Shown in pieces: positions 1-10,875 of a DNA stretch of 64,000 nucleotides. The notes beneath the pieces were generated by a model. The model made no database searches and was not told where the DNA came from. It saw nothing but the letters and a program-made list of their open reading frames with translations. Location: contig CM055092.1 of assembly GCA_029204225.1 (NCBI GenBank), positions 40,316,016-40,380,015 of the forward strand, read 5' to 3'. This stretch comes from Diphasiastrum complanatum (taxonomy: Eukaryota; Streptophyta; Lycopodiopsida; Lycopodiales; Lycopodiaceae). Made by a program: the position numbers and the translations under genes. The stretch's first letter is position 1. Each line of letters starts with the position of its first letter.

Positions 1-1039
1 CATAGTCCTCATAGGCCCGCATGTATCTGTGTGGATCAAATACAAGATGTTCTTTGCCCTTGCAACACCACCTTTATTGAACTTCTCTCGATGCTGCTTC
101 CCATACACACATGACTCGAACATCATCTTCAAGTGGTCTTCCATCGTAGGCAATCCTTTCACCATTTCCAATTTCCTCATCAAGCTAAGGCTTCCTAGGT
201 TCAAATGACCAAGCCTTTTATGCCACAGCTTAGTTTGCAATGGAATGGATGAGATAAGTCCATGTTGCCCCTTGATTGTAGCATTCAACCTGTACAATTC
301 AGTGTTGGGCTCCCTTATACCATCCTCATTGAGTTTGAACTTTTGGTTCACATCCTTCAGAAAGCAACGATCATGGGCAAATTCTACTTTCAACTTTTGA
401 TTAGTAATGACTCCAACAGAAAGTAGATTTTTCTTCAAAGCTGGTACATAAAGTATCTCCTTGATCATCCTGCTTTTTCCATCAGGAAGTTGGATGAAAA
501 TGGTGTCTATCCCCTTGATCTTGCACACATCATCATTTGCTTGTGAGACAAACGTTCCGTTATCAAATCTCTCAAACTACTGAACCAATCTTTGTTACCT
601 ATCATGTGTCTTGTGGCTCCCGAGTCAATGTACCATGCTTGATTGTCTTGATTAGATGACAATGCTGATATGAAGATGCTAGAGTCTTCAATCTCATCTT
701 CATCAACAAGGTTACCTGCTTGCTTTGGTTTCTCCTTGCCTAATTTCGCCAAGAATTTTTGGCATTCGCTCTTCTAATGGCTCTTTTTGCCGCAATGGAA
801 GCATTTGCCCATCTTTTTGGTCTTTCTAGAAGATCTCTCATCCTCCTAAGTCTTGGTGAATTGCACTTACACTTCTTCTTGCCCTTGCCCTTGTCTTGTT
901 TTTGGCTTGTCGCAAGTGCCTGATCATCAGTGTTTTGACGTCTAGCTTTCACCATTTCTCGTCGTTTCTCTTCCTGCATCAAGATTTCTGTGAGCTCGTC
1001 AAAGGTTGGCAATCTTTCTCTTGATGAATACGTGCCCAA
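1..1039 (-). mobile_element. Copia retrotransposon fragment: gag zinc knuckle, protease, pre-integrase
   Basis: Read on the minus strand, 1039 to about 740 is lysine/arginine-rich gag. Near 780-815 a CCHC zinc knuckle (KCFHCGKKSH then KSEC) can be read, but it lies in another frame and is broken by a stop. 752-507 carries the Copia aspartic protease core WYIDSGATRHM. After a frameshift near 545-555 the frame continues to the window edge with ILYVPALKKNLLSVG and the GAG-pre-integrase signature LWHKRLGHLN at about 230-190. Integrase and reverse transcriptase would lie beyond position 1. At least two frameshifts and one stop show that this copy is dead. Assignment to Ty1/Copia rests on the domain order and motifs. 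Confidence 0.9.
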
Positions 1040-1378
1040 TAAAATGGTGAAATCACCTTTGGCGCACTCTCAACACTTTCTCCGCTGCAATCACACTGTT
1101 TTGCAGGACCGTACTTGCAGATACAGTTTGGGTGCCCTTCGTTTGGAGTTCATAGCCCTTCGTTTGGGTTAAAACGAATAAAGGAGGTAGAAATAAGGAC
1201 TTTTTTAGTTTTTGAAGTATTTTTTCAAAGTTAAGAAACTTCACCTTTCATAAACTTGGGACCCAACTTTTACTTCACATTGAAGATTTTTAATGAAGTT
1301 GCAAGCCAGTTTACCCTTCAGTTCTTCAGGGCCCAATTTAACCTTCATCCAACGGTTCTTCCTATCTAGCGGCCCTTC

Positions 1379-1789
1379 TTGCTCACGATCCCCACCGTGG
1401 ATTCACAAGCTCCTAAATCCGACAGTCTTGAGCGCTTTTGTGCACTGATGGAAGCCCTTCCAACCGCTGGCCACTTCAAGACACCAGGGATTAGCAAGTG
1501 TGAGGGCGCGCGACCCGTCTACGGGCTCTTCTCCTTCAAGCTTCTTCCTTCTTGCTTGAAGCTATGGGTGCCACCCAAAAATAAGCTGGTCCAGTGCTCT
1601 ATCCGCAGCACGGCCTTCCACGCCCTCTTAGAAATCCATTTAACTAATCAAGACGACCTCCAACAAGCTTTTACAGCTCCAAAAACCATTCAGAACGAAA
1701 AGATAGCTGCTATTTTATGCTTCCAAACCCCAAACCAAGGTTTTTCTTTCAAATCTGATATTGGCTTCCTGGTCACAGCTCTCGGATAG
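1379..1789 (+). CDS. Unrecognised ORF, hypothetical
   Basis: The open frame covers 136 codons from a TTG; the first ATG is at 1448, which would give a product of about 114 residues ending in SDIGFLVTALG. I recognise no family. The stretch is less AT-rich than its surroundings and has a mixed, protein-like composition (VYGLFSFKLLPSCLKLW). No retrotransposon motif is visible, and no TATA box or splice context convinces me. It sits between two Copia fragments. It may be a captured exon or a chance ORF. Confidence 0.2.
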   Translation: MLTIPTVDSQAPKSDSLERFCALMEALPTAGHFKTPGISKCEGARPVYGLFSFKLLPSCLKLWVPPKNKLVQCSIRSTAFHALLEIHLTNQDDLQQAFTAPKTIQNEKIAAILCFQTPNQGFSFKSDIGFLVTALG

Positions 1790-2148
1790 GCCAATCCTCT
1801 TCCTCTGAGGTCGCCCTATTGCTGGGAGTCTGATGCTTTAAACCCTTCTCAAAACAGTGTCCGTTTGAATGCACACCGACTGCAAACGCCAAGTAGTCGC
1901 ACGTGTGAGATTAGCCTATTTCAATTAGATGGTATATCAAATTGATCCAATTTTGGTGTTTGATAGCTTGTCAGAGAGGTGTTGAAGTGTAGAATGTGTT
2001 GCTTTAGTTTCTAATTCAATTCGATTTGATATTAGAAATCAATACGCAATCAAAGAGGTAGGGAGTGTGAAGTTTTTAGCATGTGTGAACTTTACCACAC
2101 ACCTTACAGGATCTTTATGAGGTGTTGTGATTGCACAAGATTGATCAA
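1790..2148. other. Intergenic, no gene seen
   Basis: No coding signal or RNA gene is visible. The stretch may include the outer part of the LTR belonging to the Copia fragment at 2804-3740, but I could not place the LTR's left end. Confidence 0.4.
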
Positions 2149-2206
2149 TGAACATATTACTTGAAAAATCTAAGGCATGAACATATTACTTGAAAAATCT
2201 AAGGCA
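2149..2206. repeat. 29-bp direct tandem duplication
   Basis: The unit beginning TGAACATATTACTTG and ending TAAGGCA occurs twice in a row, at 2149 and 2178, without a visible mismatch. A perfect repeat suggests a recent local duplication. Confidence 0.9.
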
Positions 2207-2239
2207 AGAGCACAATGGCATACATCAAACTGAAAAACT

Positions 2240-2815
2240 AACTCCTTACTATGAGAATGGATATCAAAAATTATTCTCTAAGTGCTAACCATGGAGAAAA
2301 TAGCTTGCTCTCGGGTAGAAAATTAACACATAAAACTCGAGTAGAGAGAGAATGAGCCCAAAACACCAAAATATCACTATACACAATATGGCAAGACAAG
2401 CCAAAATTTTCTACATCAATGAGGCTCGAGTTCCTATAGTGGAGTTGCATGGAAAGTCCACTTCATTCAGTTAAGTCAACTCTCATAGATCCACATGTAA
2501 AACTACATGCATGGATATTGCATGTACTGCATGTCAACTCTCAAAATTACCTAGACATGTATAGATCATGAAAACTACTTTGCATGTTGCATGCACTGAT
2601 TGCATGTTGCTTGCATGCACTCTGAATGACTTTGCATGTAATCTAAACTTTTCCATGACATCAAGATTGAACCTACCTAACTCAAACTCGACCTATTCAA
2701 AAAGGTTATGTGCTCAATTCACATACCTTTATGTACAATAAAATATACAATGGAAATAAGATAGGCATGGCCACCAAACTCGAGATAGGAAGATATAATT
2801 TTACTAATCTTCACA
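2240..2815 (-). mobile_element. Probable 3' LTR of a minus-strand Copia, rich in CATGCA motifs
   Basis: Immediately after the end of the Copia reading frame, the minus strand reads AAGGAGGAGTGTGAAG: a short purine tract followed by TGTGAAG, the usual context of an LTR start, so the boundary is placed at 2815. The far end is not identified and 2240 is only a working limit. The block 2500-2640 has a dense cluster of TGCATG/CATGCA words. Confidence 0.45.
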
Positions 2816-3740
2816 CTCCTCCTTAAAATATATGTTCCTATCCAACATAGACTTTGAAATTAGGCCAAGGTTAGACCTCATCTTGATAAAAACATTCTTG
2901 AGCAATGGCTTGGTGAGAAGATATGCAACACAATTTGAAGATCCAACATGCTCCAATAAGATCTCTCTCCCAATAACTTTTTCTCTTACAAAATGATGAG
3001 CTACCTCGATGTGTTTGCTCCTTGCATGGAACACGAGATTGTTTGCAAGAGCCTGGGCCGAGATGTTATCATTCTTGATAGTTGGAAGGTCTTCATCTCC
3101 ATAACACTTCAGCTCCAAGAGTAGCCTTTTGATCCATAAAACCTCCTTTGTTGTGGTTGTAAGAGATTTGTACTTAGCTTCACAGGACGATAAGGATATA
3201 GTTGCTTCCTTCTTTGATAGCCAAGAAACTAGACTCCCTCCAAGAAAAATTTTGTAGGCACTTGTGGATTTCCTATTCAACCTGTGTCCTACAAAATATT
3301 GAGTCTGAAAAAACAACCAAAGTTAGATCTTCTCCTTTGTAGATTAATCCATAGTCTAAGGTAGAAGATACATGTCTCAAGATTCTTTTAGCCAACTTTC
3401 AATGATATATCTTTGGATCTTGCATGTGTTGGCTTAGCTTATGCACATTTAAGCTAAGATCATGCCTTCTCACAATTAACCATATAAGTGAGCCAATAAT
3501 ACTCCTATAAAGAGTGATGTCCTCGAAGGATCTTTCATCATATTTTATAGGAACTTTTACAATGTGCTCCATTGGTGTATCTATGCCTTTACAAATTTCC
3601 ATTTGGAATTTTTTAAGCATGGAAAGTGCATATCTACTTTGACTTATGAAAGCATGATCTTTCCAAAAGTCAATTTCAAGGCCTAAAATGTAGTGAAAAA
3701 CTCCTAGATCTATAAGGGTGGCACTATCTCTGAATCAATC
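2804..3740 (-). mobile_element. Copia reverse transcriptase C-terminus and RNase H (pseudogene)
   Basis: On the minus strand about 3700-3600 reads LGLEIDFW...SRYALSMLKKF, the end of the Copia RVT_2 domain. It continues to 3399 with DTPMEH and YRSIIGSLIW. After a frameshift, 3316-2804 is the RNase H domain: STSAYKIFLGGSLVSWLSKK, then LSSCEAKY and HARSKHIEVAHHFVRE, a standard Copia C-terminus, ending in KEECED. Gag, integrase and most of the reverse transcriptase are missing. The right edge at about 3740 abuts the end of a Gypsy fragment, so the two are joined by deletion or nested insertion. Confidence 0.9.
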
Positions 3741-3744
3741 TTTT

Positions 3745-6600
3745 GAGGGAGATTTTTTCATTTCAGGACCATTTTATAATGTTGCTTAGCTTGTTTCTTC
3801 GTCATCGATCCTGTGATCCTGTCTTCCTTTAATATAACTGCTTTGAGCGGTTTTACTATGAGTTCATCAGAAACATTACGCACTCCAAATCTGGTCGGAT
3901 CCATATGATTTAGAATCTGCTCATCCGTAAGTTCTGCATTGCCATCATAAGTCAAGGCATGACTCACAGGAATGAGTTCATCCTCAATCGGATCTGGTAT
4001 AGGTTTCGTTGATATCCAGGCTACGTTCAACACATTCAGTGAAAACGTGATTGGGTGTATCCAAAATTCGATCTAATAAGAAAATCTTGCTCAAATATGA
4101 TTGATTATCTTGTTGACACATATATCCTGCTGTACAGTCAATTGCTGCAAGAGCTTCATTCCAATTGACAGTATCCGTTTGAGAATCGTAATGAACTCCC
4201 AGATTTTTCTCTAGTCAATCACAAGTACGATCTGTTGTTGATGAATTGTCATCCTCTTTTTGGACCATTGGTTTGATAGTCCAAGTTGTAGGATCAATTT
4301 TAACTACACGTTCACAATTTTCAAAAGTGATTTTTCCGGTACCCCAGTTATGAACTACTTGCGCAACTCGTAACCATGGACGTCCTAATAGAATTCGCTA
4401 GACATTTGGTGCTTCTGGTAAGTCCATCACTACGAAAGTAATGACGAACTATACTCCCGCAATTCTGACAGGTATATCTTCCACCATCCCTCGTGGACAG
4501 ACTGTCATTTGATCAGCTTAATAGCAAAAGTAGCATGCTTAATCTTTGTAAGGCCCCATTTTGCACATAGCTTTGTAGAAATCAGGTTAAATTTTGAACC
4601 TCCATCTATCACGGCTGCTTCTTTAGGAAATTGTCTATGTTGTACTGGCAGAGTGATATTCTTTTATTCACTTTCCCAAGCGGCTCCAACATGGAGTACT
4701 TCGTTAGGTTCTTCAAATCCAGCACAAAAAAGTGGCTCTTGATGGACTTATGGTTCTTCTTGAGCTAACTTTTGCGCTAAGACTTCTTTTGCTTTTGGCA
4801 CCAACTTCAGGAACTCTCCCAATGAAATATTGATCTTGCTAGACAAAATGTTCATGAGTAGTTCTATATGAGGTGCTTCTGGTTCAGTCATCTTGAAGGG
4901 TTCTTCAAGATGATGTAACTGATCATTCATATCCGTACGTAAATTTCTTGGTGGCTGCAATGGTGAAGACTGAACTTCAGTTGTTGCTTTAGCAGCTTCA
5001 AGCTCCTCTTCTTCTTGCAGATGTTTGATCCACTGTCTCATATCATGATATCTTCGTTTTTCTATATTAAGATTTGGATAGACTCCGGATATTGTTGGTA
5101 TATCATTCAATGGTATAGAATCAGCAAGTATTGGATCCATTACTGGTTCTTTCTGCTTCTGTGCCTAGTGACCACCAGCAAGGGTGTGCCTGGTTTATTC
5201 TAAGATACTTCTCTTTGTTTGATTGTTATCAAATTTACAGGTGCTGTAGCTGGTGGTGGATTTGGTCTTGTTGGACAGTCTTTATAGCAATGCCCGTAAC
5301 CACAGTCACGACAGAATGGTACAAATTTCTCTTTATTTGGACATTCTGCAACTCTGTGATTTTCTCCACATGCAAATCATCCGAGTGGTGCTCTGGTCCA
5401 ATTTTTGGAGGCTTGTTGTTGAGCAGCAACATAAATGGCATATTGTTCTAAAGATCCACTTGGTTGATCATTTCCATAGTTCCATTGCTCAACATTTTCA
5501 TAAGGTTCCGGTTCCATCAAATTGGTTGAAGGAGCAGAGTGCTTTGGTGGGGCAGGTAAAGCTAAACGTTCCGAGTATCCAAGAGCAGATTGTCGCGGTC
5601 TTACTGCTGGATTACCTCCATACTGTAGTTCTTGATATCCCATCTGGGCATACCGTTGTTGAATTATCCAAGGGTTGAACTTGAAAAAAACAGTCTCACG
5701 ATCAGGTGAATTACACAGATGGCAAACACTGATTTCCATTCGTTTTTTTAATTGAGGACACTCGTTCACTGTGTGATTTTCTGTACAAATAGAACACCAA
5801 ACATTTTTCCTGGTAGGAAAAGTCTTTTCAAGCTTTTCAGGTTCCTTGTTTGCTTCCCCGTGGAAATTTTTCAATGCTTTGATCTTCTCATCAAATTGCA
5901 ACTGCAACTTTTCCATCTGTTTCTGCTGGTTCTTCCCAAGTTTCTCGAACTCATTGAGCATCATTTTTGCAGTAGCATTGGCATTCGTTGATGCAATAGT
6001 GGCAGATGTCGTAGTAGTCTGTCCTGATGTATAAGGCAACATACTGATATTTGGCTCCTCATCTGAATCTTCATCCTCCTCCCGAATTGCATCGTCCATA
6101 GCATTTTGCAAGAGTGCATACTCATTATGGTGTTTTAACTCACGTCTGATCCGTTTAGGTAGACCTGACAAAAACCACATAATCATGGCATTTTCGTTAA
6201 TCAGCTCAGGTTTTCATTCAGATCTAAGACGTTTCACCTGTTCAATGTAATCTCGAACCATTTTTTGCTTTCCCATTTTAATTTTACTTTAAAGTAGGAA
6301 AGGGTCTTCCATAAACTTTTGTGGTTTGAACCGTGTGATCAGGGCTCGCTTAACAACCTCCCAATTTGTACGCTTAGTTTCATCTTGATTATAGTACCAA
6401 TCTTGTGTTGTGCCTGTTAAGGCCATAGGAAACAGCTTAAGTTTATCTTGAGGATAAATCTCACCATAGACTTCACAGGATTCAGCATAGATCTGAAGAA
6501 ATCTAATTGGATCTGTCAATCCATTATATTTGGGTAGATCCAATCAGGGTGCTCTTCTAACAACAATTGGATTGACTTCCTGTGGAGCAGCTCTAGGGGC
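3745..6600 (-). mobile_element. Gypsy (Ty3) gag and retropepsin region, decayed
   Basis: Reading leftward on the minus strand, 6543-6289 is the retrotransposon gag domain (FPMALTGTTQDWYYN). 6186-5377 continues gag with a Q/K-rich coiled segment and a CX2CX4HX4C knuckle (CSICTENHTVNEC). Near 5370-5280 two more knuckles appear in a shifted frame (CGENHRVAEC; CRDCGYGHCYKDC). 5140-4748 is the linker (ISLGEFLKLVPKAKEVL). About 4640-4330 is the protease (VIDGGSKFNLIS, then LLGRPWLRVAQVVHNW). 4033-3758 is further polyprotein. Stops and frameshifts are frequent. Reverse transcriptase and integrase are absent: the element ends at about 3745 against a Copia fragment. The plus-strand ORFs here are antisense shadows. 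Confidence 0.88.
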
Positions 6601-6849
6601 AACCATCTTCACAAATTTAGATCAAATAGATAATGGGATTGGATCTAGATTTTTCAAAAAACTATCTCAGATTAGATCTACTAGATCTATTCCACTTTTC
6701 AAGAATCTGATTCTATATGATAAAAAACTTTTCGAAATTTGATCAATCGATGCTTCTCAAAAATGATAAATCTCTCAGAATCCAAATCAGAATATATCAG
6801 ATTTGATCCAAATATTAATAGAGACTTGATCTATAAAATCAGAAACTAA

Positions 6850-7510
6850 AAATAGGACTTGCGAAGGTTCACTAGCGAAGGGTGTCTTGGCGAAGGTTCA
6901 ACAGTGCTATTTTGTGAAAAAAAACTCTCTAAACACTTTTTTTGGCAATTTATAGAGAAATAACCTTCGTCAACCTCTCAAGTGAAGGATCTGACACAGA
7001 TACAACTATAGAAAATCGGATGAAGGTTTCTGATACAAGAAATTATAGTTTTTGTAGTCTGGCGAGGGTAAAATTCAAGAATTTTTGTGATCTGATCAAG
7101 AAGAATCTTTGTCGAACTCAAAAAATAATATTTTACTATAAATAACATGTTCTGGAATCTTGGCGAAGGTTCTGGCAAAGTATCAAGAGTAGTACTGGTA
7201 TTTTTGCAAAAAAGTGATTTTTTTGACAAAAATATGGCAATATGACAACTGATCCTCTGAAAATCTTTCTATTTTTGGTATTATTCTTTGTTGACCTGGC
7301 AGTAGATAGATTTGAATCACACCTAAGCACAGTGAATCGGGCGAAGGTTCTTTTTCTGTATTTTTAGGGTTTTGGCGATTTTCTGATTTTTTTGACGGTT
7401 TTTTTGATGTTTCTGGAAATCTGCTGGGAATTAATCTTTTCCCTTCAAACTGAAGGTTATGTAAATAAAACCAAAGGTGTTTGCAACTCGGCGAAGGTTT
7501 CCTGAAAGAG
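6850..7510 (-). repeat. Gypsy leader with repeated GCGAAGGTT motifs
   Basis: Between the primer-binding site and gag, the plus strand has at least six near-copies of GCGAAGGTT (about 6860, 6875, 6890, 7160, 7340 and 7490) plus looser forms (TGAAGG, CCTTCG) at uneven spacing. There is no coherent reading frame. It lies in the transcribed leader of the minus-strand Gypsy element. Confidence 0.6.
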
Positions 7511-7816
7511 GGTAAAAAGTTATCAGCTCTGATGATGCTTTTTTTCTCTTTTTTGACCAAATCTGACCGATTTGACCGATTTTTGTTATTTTCTCTGATA
7601 TCTCAGATTCAAATGGATTTTAAAATTGGTGATCTGAATAGCTTTCCTTGTTTATCAATCAGATTAGATTTCAAACAATCCAATCCACTCAAATCAAGCA
7701 AAATCAATCCCGAACTAACTTTAAAATGTAGATCTAACACTATTCGTGCCACGACAAGATGCCTAATGCAAGCTAACTATCCAACAATCATGCTGCAACT
7801 GAAAAATTGGCATAGC

Positions 7817-7834
7817 TCCCTGGCAACGGCGCCA
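7817..7834 (-). promoter_or_regulatory. Gypsy primer-binding site, tRNA-Asp type
   Basis: The minus strand reads TGGCGCCGTTGCCAGGGA. It is complementary to the 3' end of plant tRNA-Asp(GUC) (acceptor strand ending CAACGGC-G-CCA, one mismatch in the T-arm part). It lies 4 bases inside the 5' LTR end, as expected for minus-strand priming. Confidence 0.85.
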
Positions 7835-7838
7835 AAAT

Positions 7839-8610
7839 TGTAGTGGATTTCTTTCCTTGCCTAACTTGTATCCAAGATCTAGTCAATCTAGCATCAAAGA
7901 GACGGAGTTAGTTGTCACGTGTAGGTTCATTCCCATGAGAGCAATAGTTTAGTTCAGATTTCAACATGAATGGAGGATTCACATCTATCTCTACATCCAT
8001 TAACCCTACTCTTTAACACTACACATCCCTTAGCAACACTTACAATCTCTTAACACTACACATCCACAACAGAGATAGCTTACTCTTTCTCTCTCTCCCT
8101 TTCTCTCTCATAAAAAGTATAATAACATACAATCCCAATAACACTCATATCCAACAATTAGCAAAATCCAAATAAGCATGAGAGATGGAGGAAAAGTGAT
8201 AGAGAGAAAGGACATTCATCAATCCATTTCTGAAGAGAACCAATCTGCTTTTTTGAAATGAGAAAATGAACATGAGGAGCAACTCGAGTTGGTCCCTTCT
8301 TATAGTAGAGAGGAGGACCCTGGCCTCTAAATCCTATTGGTCCAGTCTTGCCTCTCTTTTTATTCAAATTTAAAAAAGTGTGGGAACCATCAAAATTGGA
8401 GGGAAACCCAACTTTATTCACTAACTTGACGTTTAGGCCCAGCAACATTAAATGTCCCGTAAAAAGACCTAAAGTCCTTTTATTGACTTTTAACTAATCA
8501 ATCAAATAGCTGTGTGATCATCGGGTTGGACTTACACACACAGGGTGCCAAATCCCTCTCACTTAATAACTAAGATTAGGGTTGCCTTGAGATCCGCAAA
8601 CCCTCCAACA
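7839..8610 (-). mobile_element. 5' LTR of the minus-strand Gypsy element
   Basis: The 772-bp block begins and ends with TGT...ACA. On the minus strand it starts TGTTGGAGGGTTTGCGG and ends CCACTACA, next to the primer-binding site. It aligns along its length with the plus-strand solo LTR at 10035-10870, which fixes both ends. A degenerate TATA region (CTACTATAAG on the minus strand) lies near 8300. The partner 3' LTR is not in the window. Confidence 0.92.
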
Positions 8611-9390
8611 GCCAGGTGAAGAAGAGAAAATCGTACATGTGGCAGAACAGCTGATACCCACCCAATTCAACATGATATGCTCATTATTGGTGGAATACAA
8701 AGATTGCTTCGCATGGAATTACAAGGATCTAAAGAGTATAGCACCAATCATATACCATATCCTTGGTGGATGACCAACGGGATTGACTGAGTTGGTTAGC
8801 TTGACATCCAAAGTTTCTTTGGTCTCATGTTCGAGCCTCCCCTTGGAAACCAAGAAGCATACCCTTGGTGGATGGAGCATTCCCCAAGGTGAGTCGCTAT
8901 TATTGTTGCAATCCTAACTACACATGATTGATCAAGCATGAGTTGCAAAAGTTACTTGATGTTGATTTCATTTATGAGATCGAGCACATAGAATGAATGG
9001 ATATCACCGATAGTCATAGTACCCAAGAAAAACGGCAAAATACGAATATGTGTGAACTTGAAAGCGTTAAATGTAGTTACAAAAAAAGATCATTTTTCCT
9101 TACCATTTACGGAAAGTGTTCTAAAAAGAGTAGTAGGAGCAGAAGCCTATAGCTTGTTGGACAGTTTCAGCAGCTACAATCAGGTGAAAATAGTGCCGGA
9201 GGATCAACACAAGACAACATTCGCCACTGAATGGGGAATCTATGCTTACAAGGTAATGTCGTTTGGACTTTGCAATGCCCCAAGTACCTTCCAACGAGTT
9301 ATGCAGGCGACATTCAAAGAATATTTACAAAAAATTTTGGAGATCTTAGAAGACGGGACGTCGTTGAAGGAGAATTGTTGCACGTGAAAA
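8611..9390 (+). mobile_element. Gypsy reverse transcriptase fragment (pseudogene)
   Basis: Coding starts immediately at the outer edge of the Gypsy LTR, with YKDCFAWNYKDLKSIAP at about 8695-8740, the segment upstream of the RT fingers. 9052-9345 is the RT palm (LNVVTKKDHFSLPFTESVL; SFSSYNQVKI; MSFGLCNAPSTFQRVM). The FxDD catalytic loop is lost: after EILEDGTS the frame runs into unrelated sequence. The direct join to the LTR at 8610 shows that the minus-strand Gypsy landed in, or recombined with, an older plus-strand Gypsy. Confidence 0.85.
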
Positions 9391-10034
9391 TTCGCAAACT
9401 AATGTAGTAAATTGGACCAAAGCCTTAGCTACAGTTGACTCTCTTCAATTTGATGTATCGTTAGCTGAGCAATAACCAAAGTGAAGGTCTGTCGTAGACA
9501 CATACTCCAATGAAGACAATATCCCTATCAAGAAGTTAGAAAAATCAATAAAGGAATCCATCGAAGGCTATCAAGACTATGTATCACACTTTATGATGAG
9601 CCTAGAGGCTATACCACATAAACCACTACAAGGAGTCTGTAGTGAGAAAGAAATATAAGTTCTTCAGGTGTTTACCCTGGAAGAAGGTTGAGAATATAAG
9701 GACAAAGATTTCTTCCGATATGTAGATCCTCATCATTTTAAGCCTGCGTCAAAATCCCAAAGTACTAGATCCACGAGAACCTCTAGCGAACAAAGATCTC
9801 ATCGAAATAGCAGAACCCCACAAGGCCAATGTTGTTGTAGACCAAATGGATACTATAACCGAAGGATCCATGACTAGCATCCCGATAACCATAAATGATC
9901 TCTTTCGAGAATGCATAGATTGGGACCTAGCTGAGGATGAAGGTCCCTACAAGCTGAAGTCTTGTTATGAGACAATAACATTAAGATGGTGAAAGATCCG
10001 ACAACTGATCCATGATCAGAGTCACCAGTGCAAG
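9391..10034 (+). mobile_element. Gypsy polyprotein linker (left part of interrupted element)
   Basis: Broken frames read TKALATVDSLQFDVSLAEQ near 9415 and, at about 9775-9985, a long stretch with TSIPITINDLFRECIDWDL, typical of the region between protease and RT in plant Gypsy polyproteins. It stops at the solo LTR and resumes on the other side of it, so 9391-10034 and 10871 onward form one interrupted element. The RT fragment just upstream would be out of order and is probably a different copy. Confidence 0.6.
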
Positions 10035-10328
10035 TGTTGGAGGGTTTGCGGACCCCAAGGCAACCCTAACCCTAGTTAGTAAGTGAGAGAGATTTGGCAC
10101 CCTGCGTGTGTAAGTCCAACCCGATGATCACATAGTTATTTGATAATAAGAAAGTTAATAAAAGGACTTTAGGCCTTTTTGTGGGACTTTTAATGTCACA
10201 GGTCTAAATGTCAAGTTAGTGAATAAAGTTGGGGTCCCTAACAGATTTCAATTTTGAATTGGTTCCCTCCAATTTTGAATGTTCCCACTTGTTTTTTAAA
10301 TTTAAATAGTTAGGGAGGTAGAAATGGG

Positions 10329-10372
10329 CCAATAGGATTTTGAGGCCAAGGCCCTCCTTTCCACTATAAATA
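10329..10372 (+). promoter_or_regulatory. LTR promoter: CCAAT and TATAAATA boxes
   Basis: CCAAT at 10329-10333 and TATAAATA at 10365-10372 inside the solo LTR have promoter-like spacing and would be the LTR's RNA polymerase II promoter. The inverted copy at 7839-8610 keeps only a weaker ACTATAAG form. Confidence 0.6.
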
Positions 10373-10574
10373 GGGGCAAACTCGAGTTGCTCCTCATGTT
10401 CAAATTTTCATTTCAATACAAGCAGATTGGTTCTCTTATGGAATGGACTTGTGAATGTCCTTGCTCTCTAACTCTATTTCTCCATCTCTCATGCTTTTGT
10501 TGTATTTGCTAATTGTTGGATCTGAATCTTATTGGAATTGCTATTTCTTATGCCTTTTGTGAGAGAGAAAAGGG

Positions 10575-10576
<2 letters not shown>

Positions 10577-10665
<89 letters not shown>
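10577..10665. repeat. (GA)n microsatellite, 89 bp
   Basis: Uninterrupted GA dinucleotides occupy the U5-side half of the solo LTR. The matching place in the other LTR (about 8080-8110) has only a short broken GA tract. This accounts for most of the length difference between the two LTRs (836 versus 772 bp). Confidence 0.97.
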
Positions 10666-10667
<2 letters not shown>

Positions 10668-10875
10668 ATTATCATTATGGATTTTAGGGTTAATGGATGT
10701 AGTGTTAATGGATGTTAGAGTTAGATGTGGATCTTCTATACTTGTTGAGATATGAGATATGCTATCGCTCTCACGGGATTGAACCTCCGCGTGACAACTA
10801 ACTACATCTCCTTGATGCTTGTGTGCTTGGATCTCGGATTGAGGATAGGATAGGAAATTGAGCCACTACAGCAAG

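Larger units (their letters stand above)
10035..10870 (+). mobile_element. Solo LTR of the Gypsy family, perfect target-site duplication
   Basis: The 836-bp LTR starts TGTTGGAGGGTTTGCGG and ends CCACTACA, matching the 7839-8610 LTR in opposite orientation. It is flanked by GCAAG on both sides (10030-10034 and 10871-10875). No primer-binding site follows and no internal region precedes it, so this is a solo LTR left by LTR-LTR recombination of a full element that inserted into the plus-strand Gypsy. Confidence 0.93.

Noticed and set aside
5253-5678. 141-codon plus-strand ORF
   Set aside because: Antisense shadow of the Gypsy gag zinc-knuckle region.
7817-7834. tRNA gene (sequence like a tRNA-Asp 3' end)
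   Set aside because: Only the 3' end is present, next to an LTR end, so it is a primer-binding site. No cloverleaf can be formed.
10513-10755. ORF with Glu-Arg repeat
   Set aside because: It is translation of the GA microsatellite.
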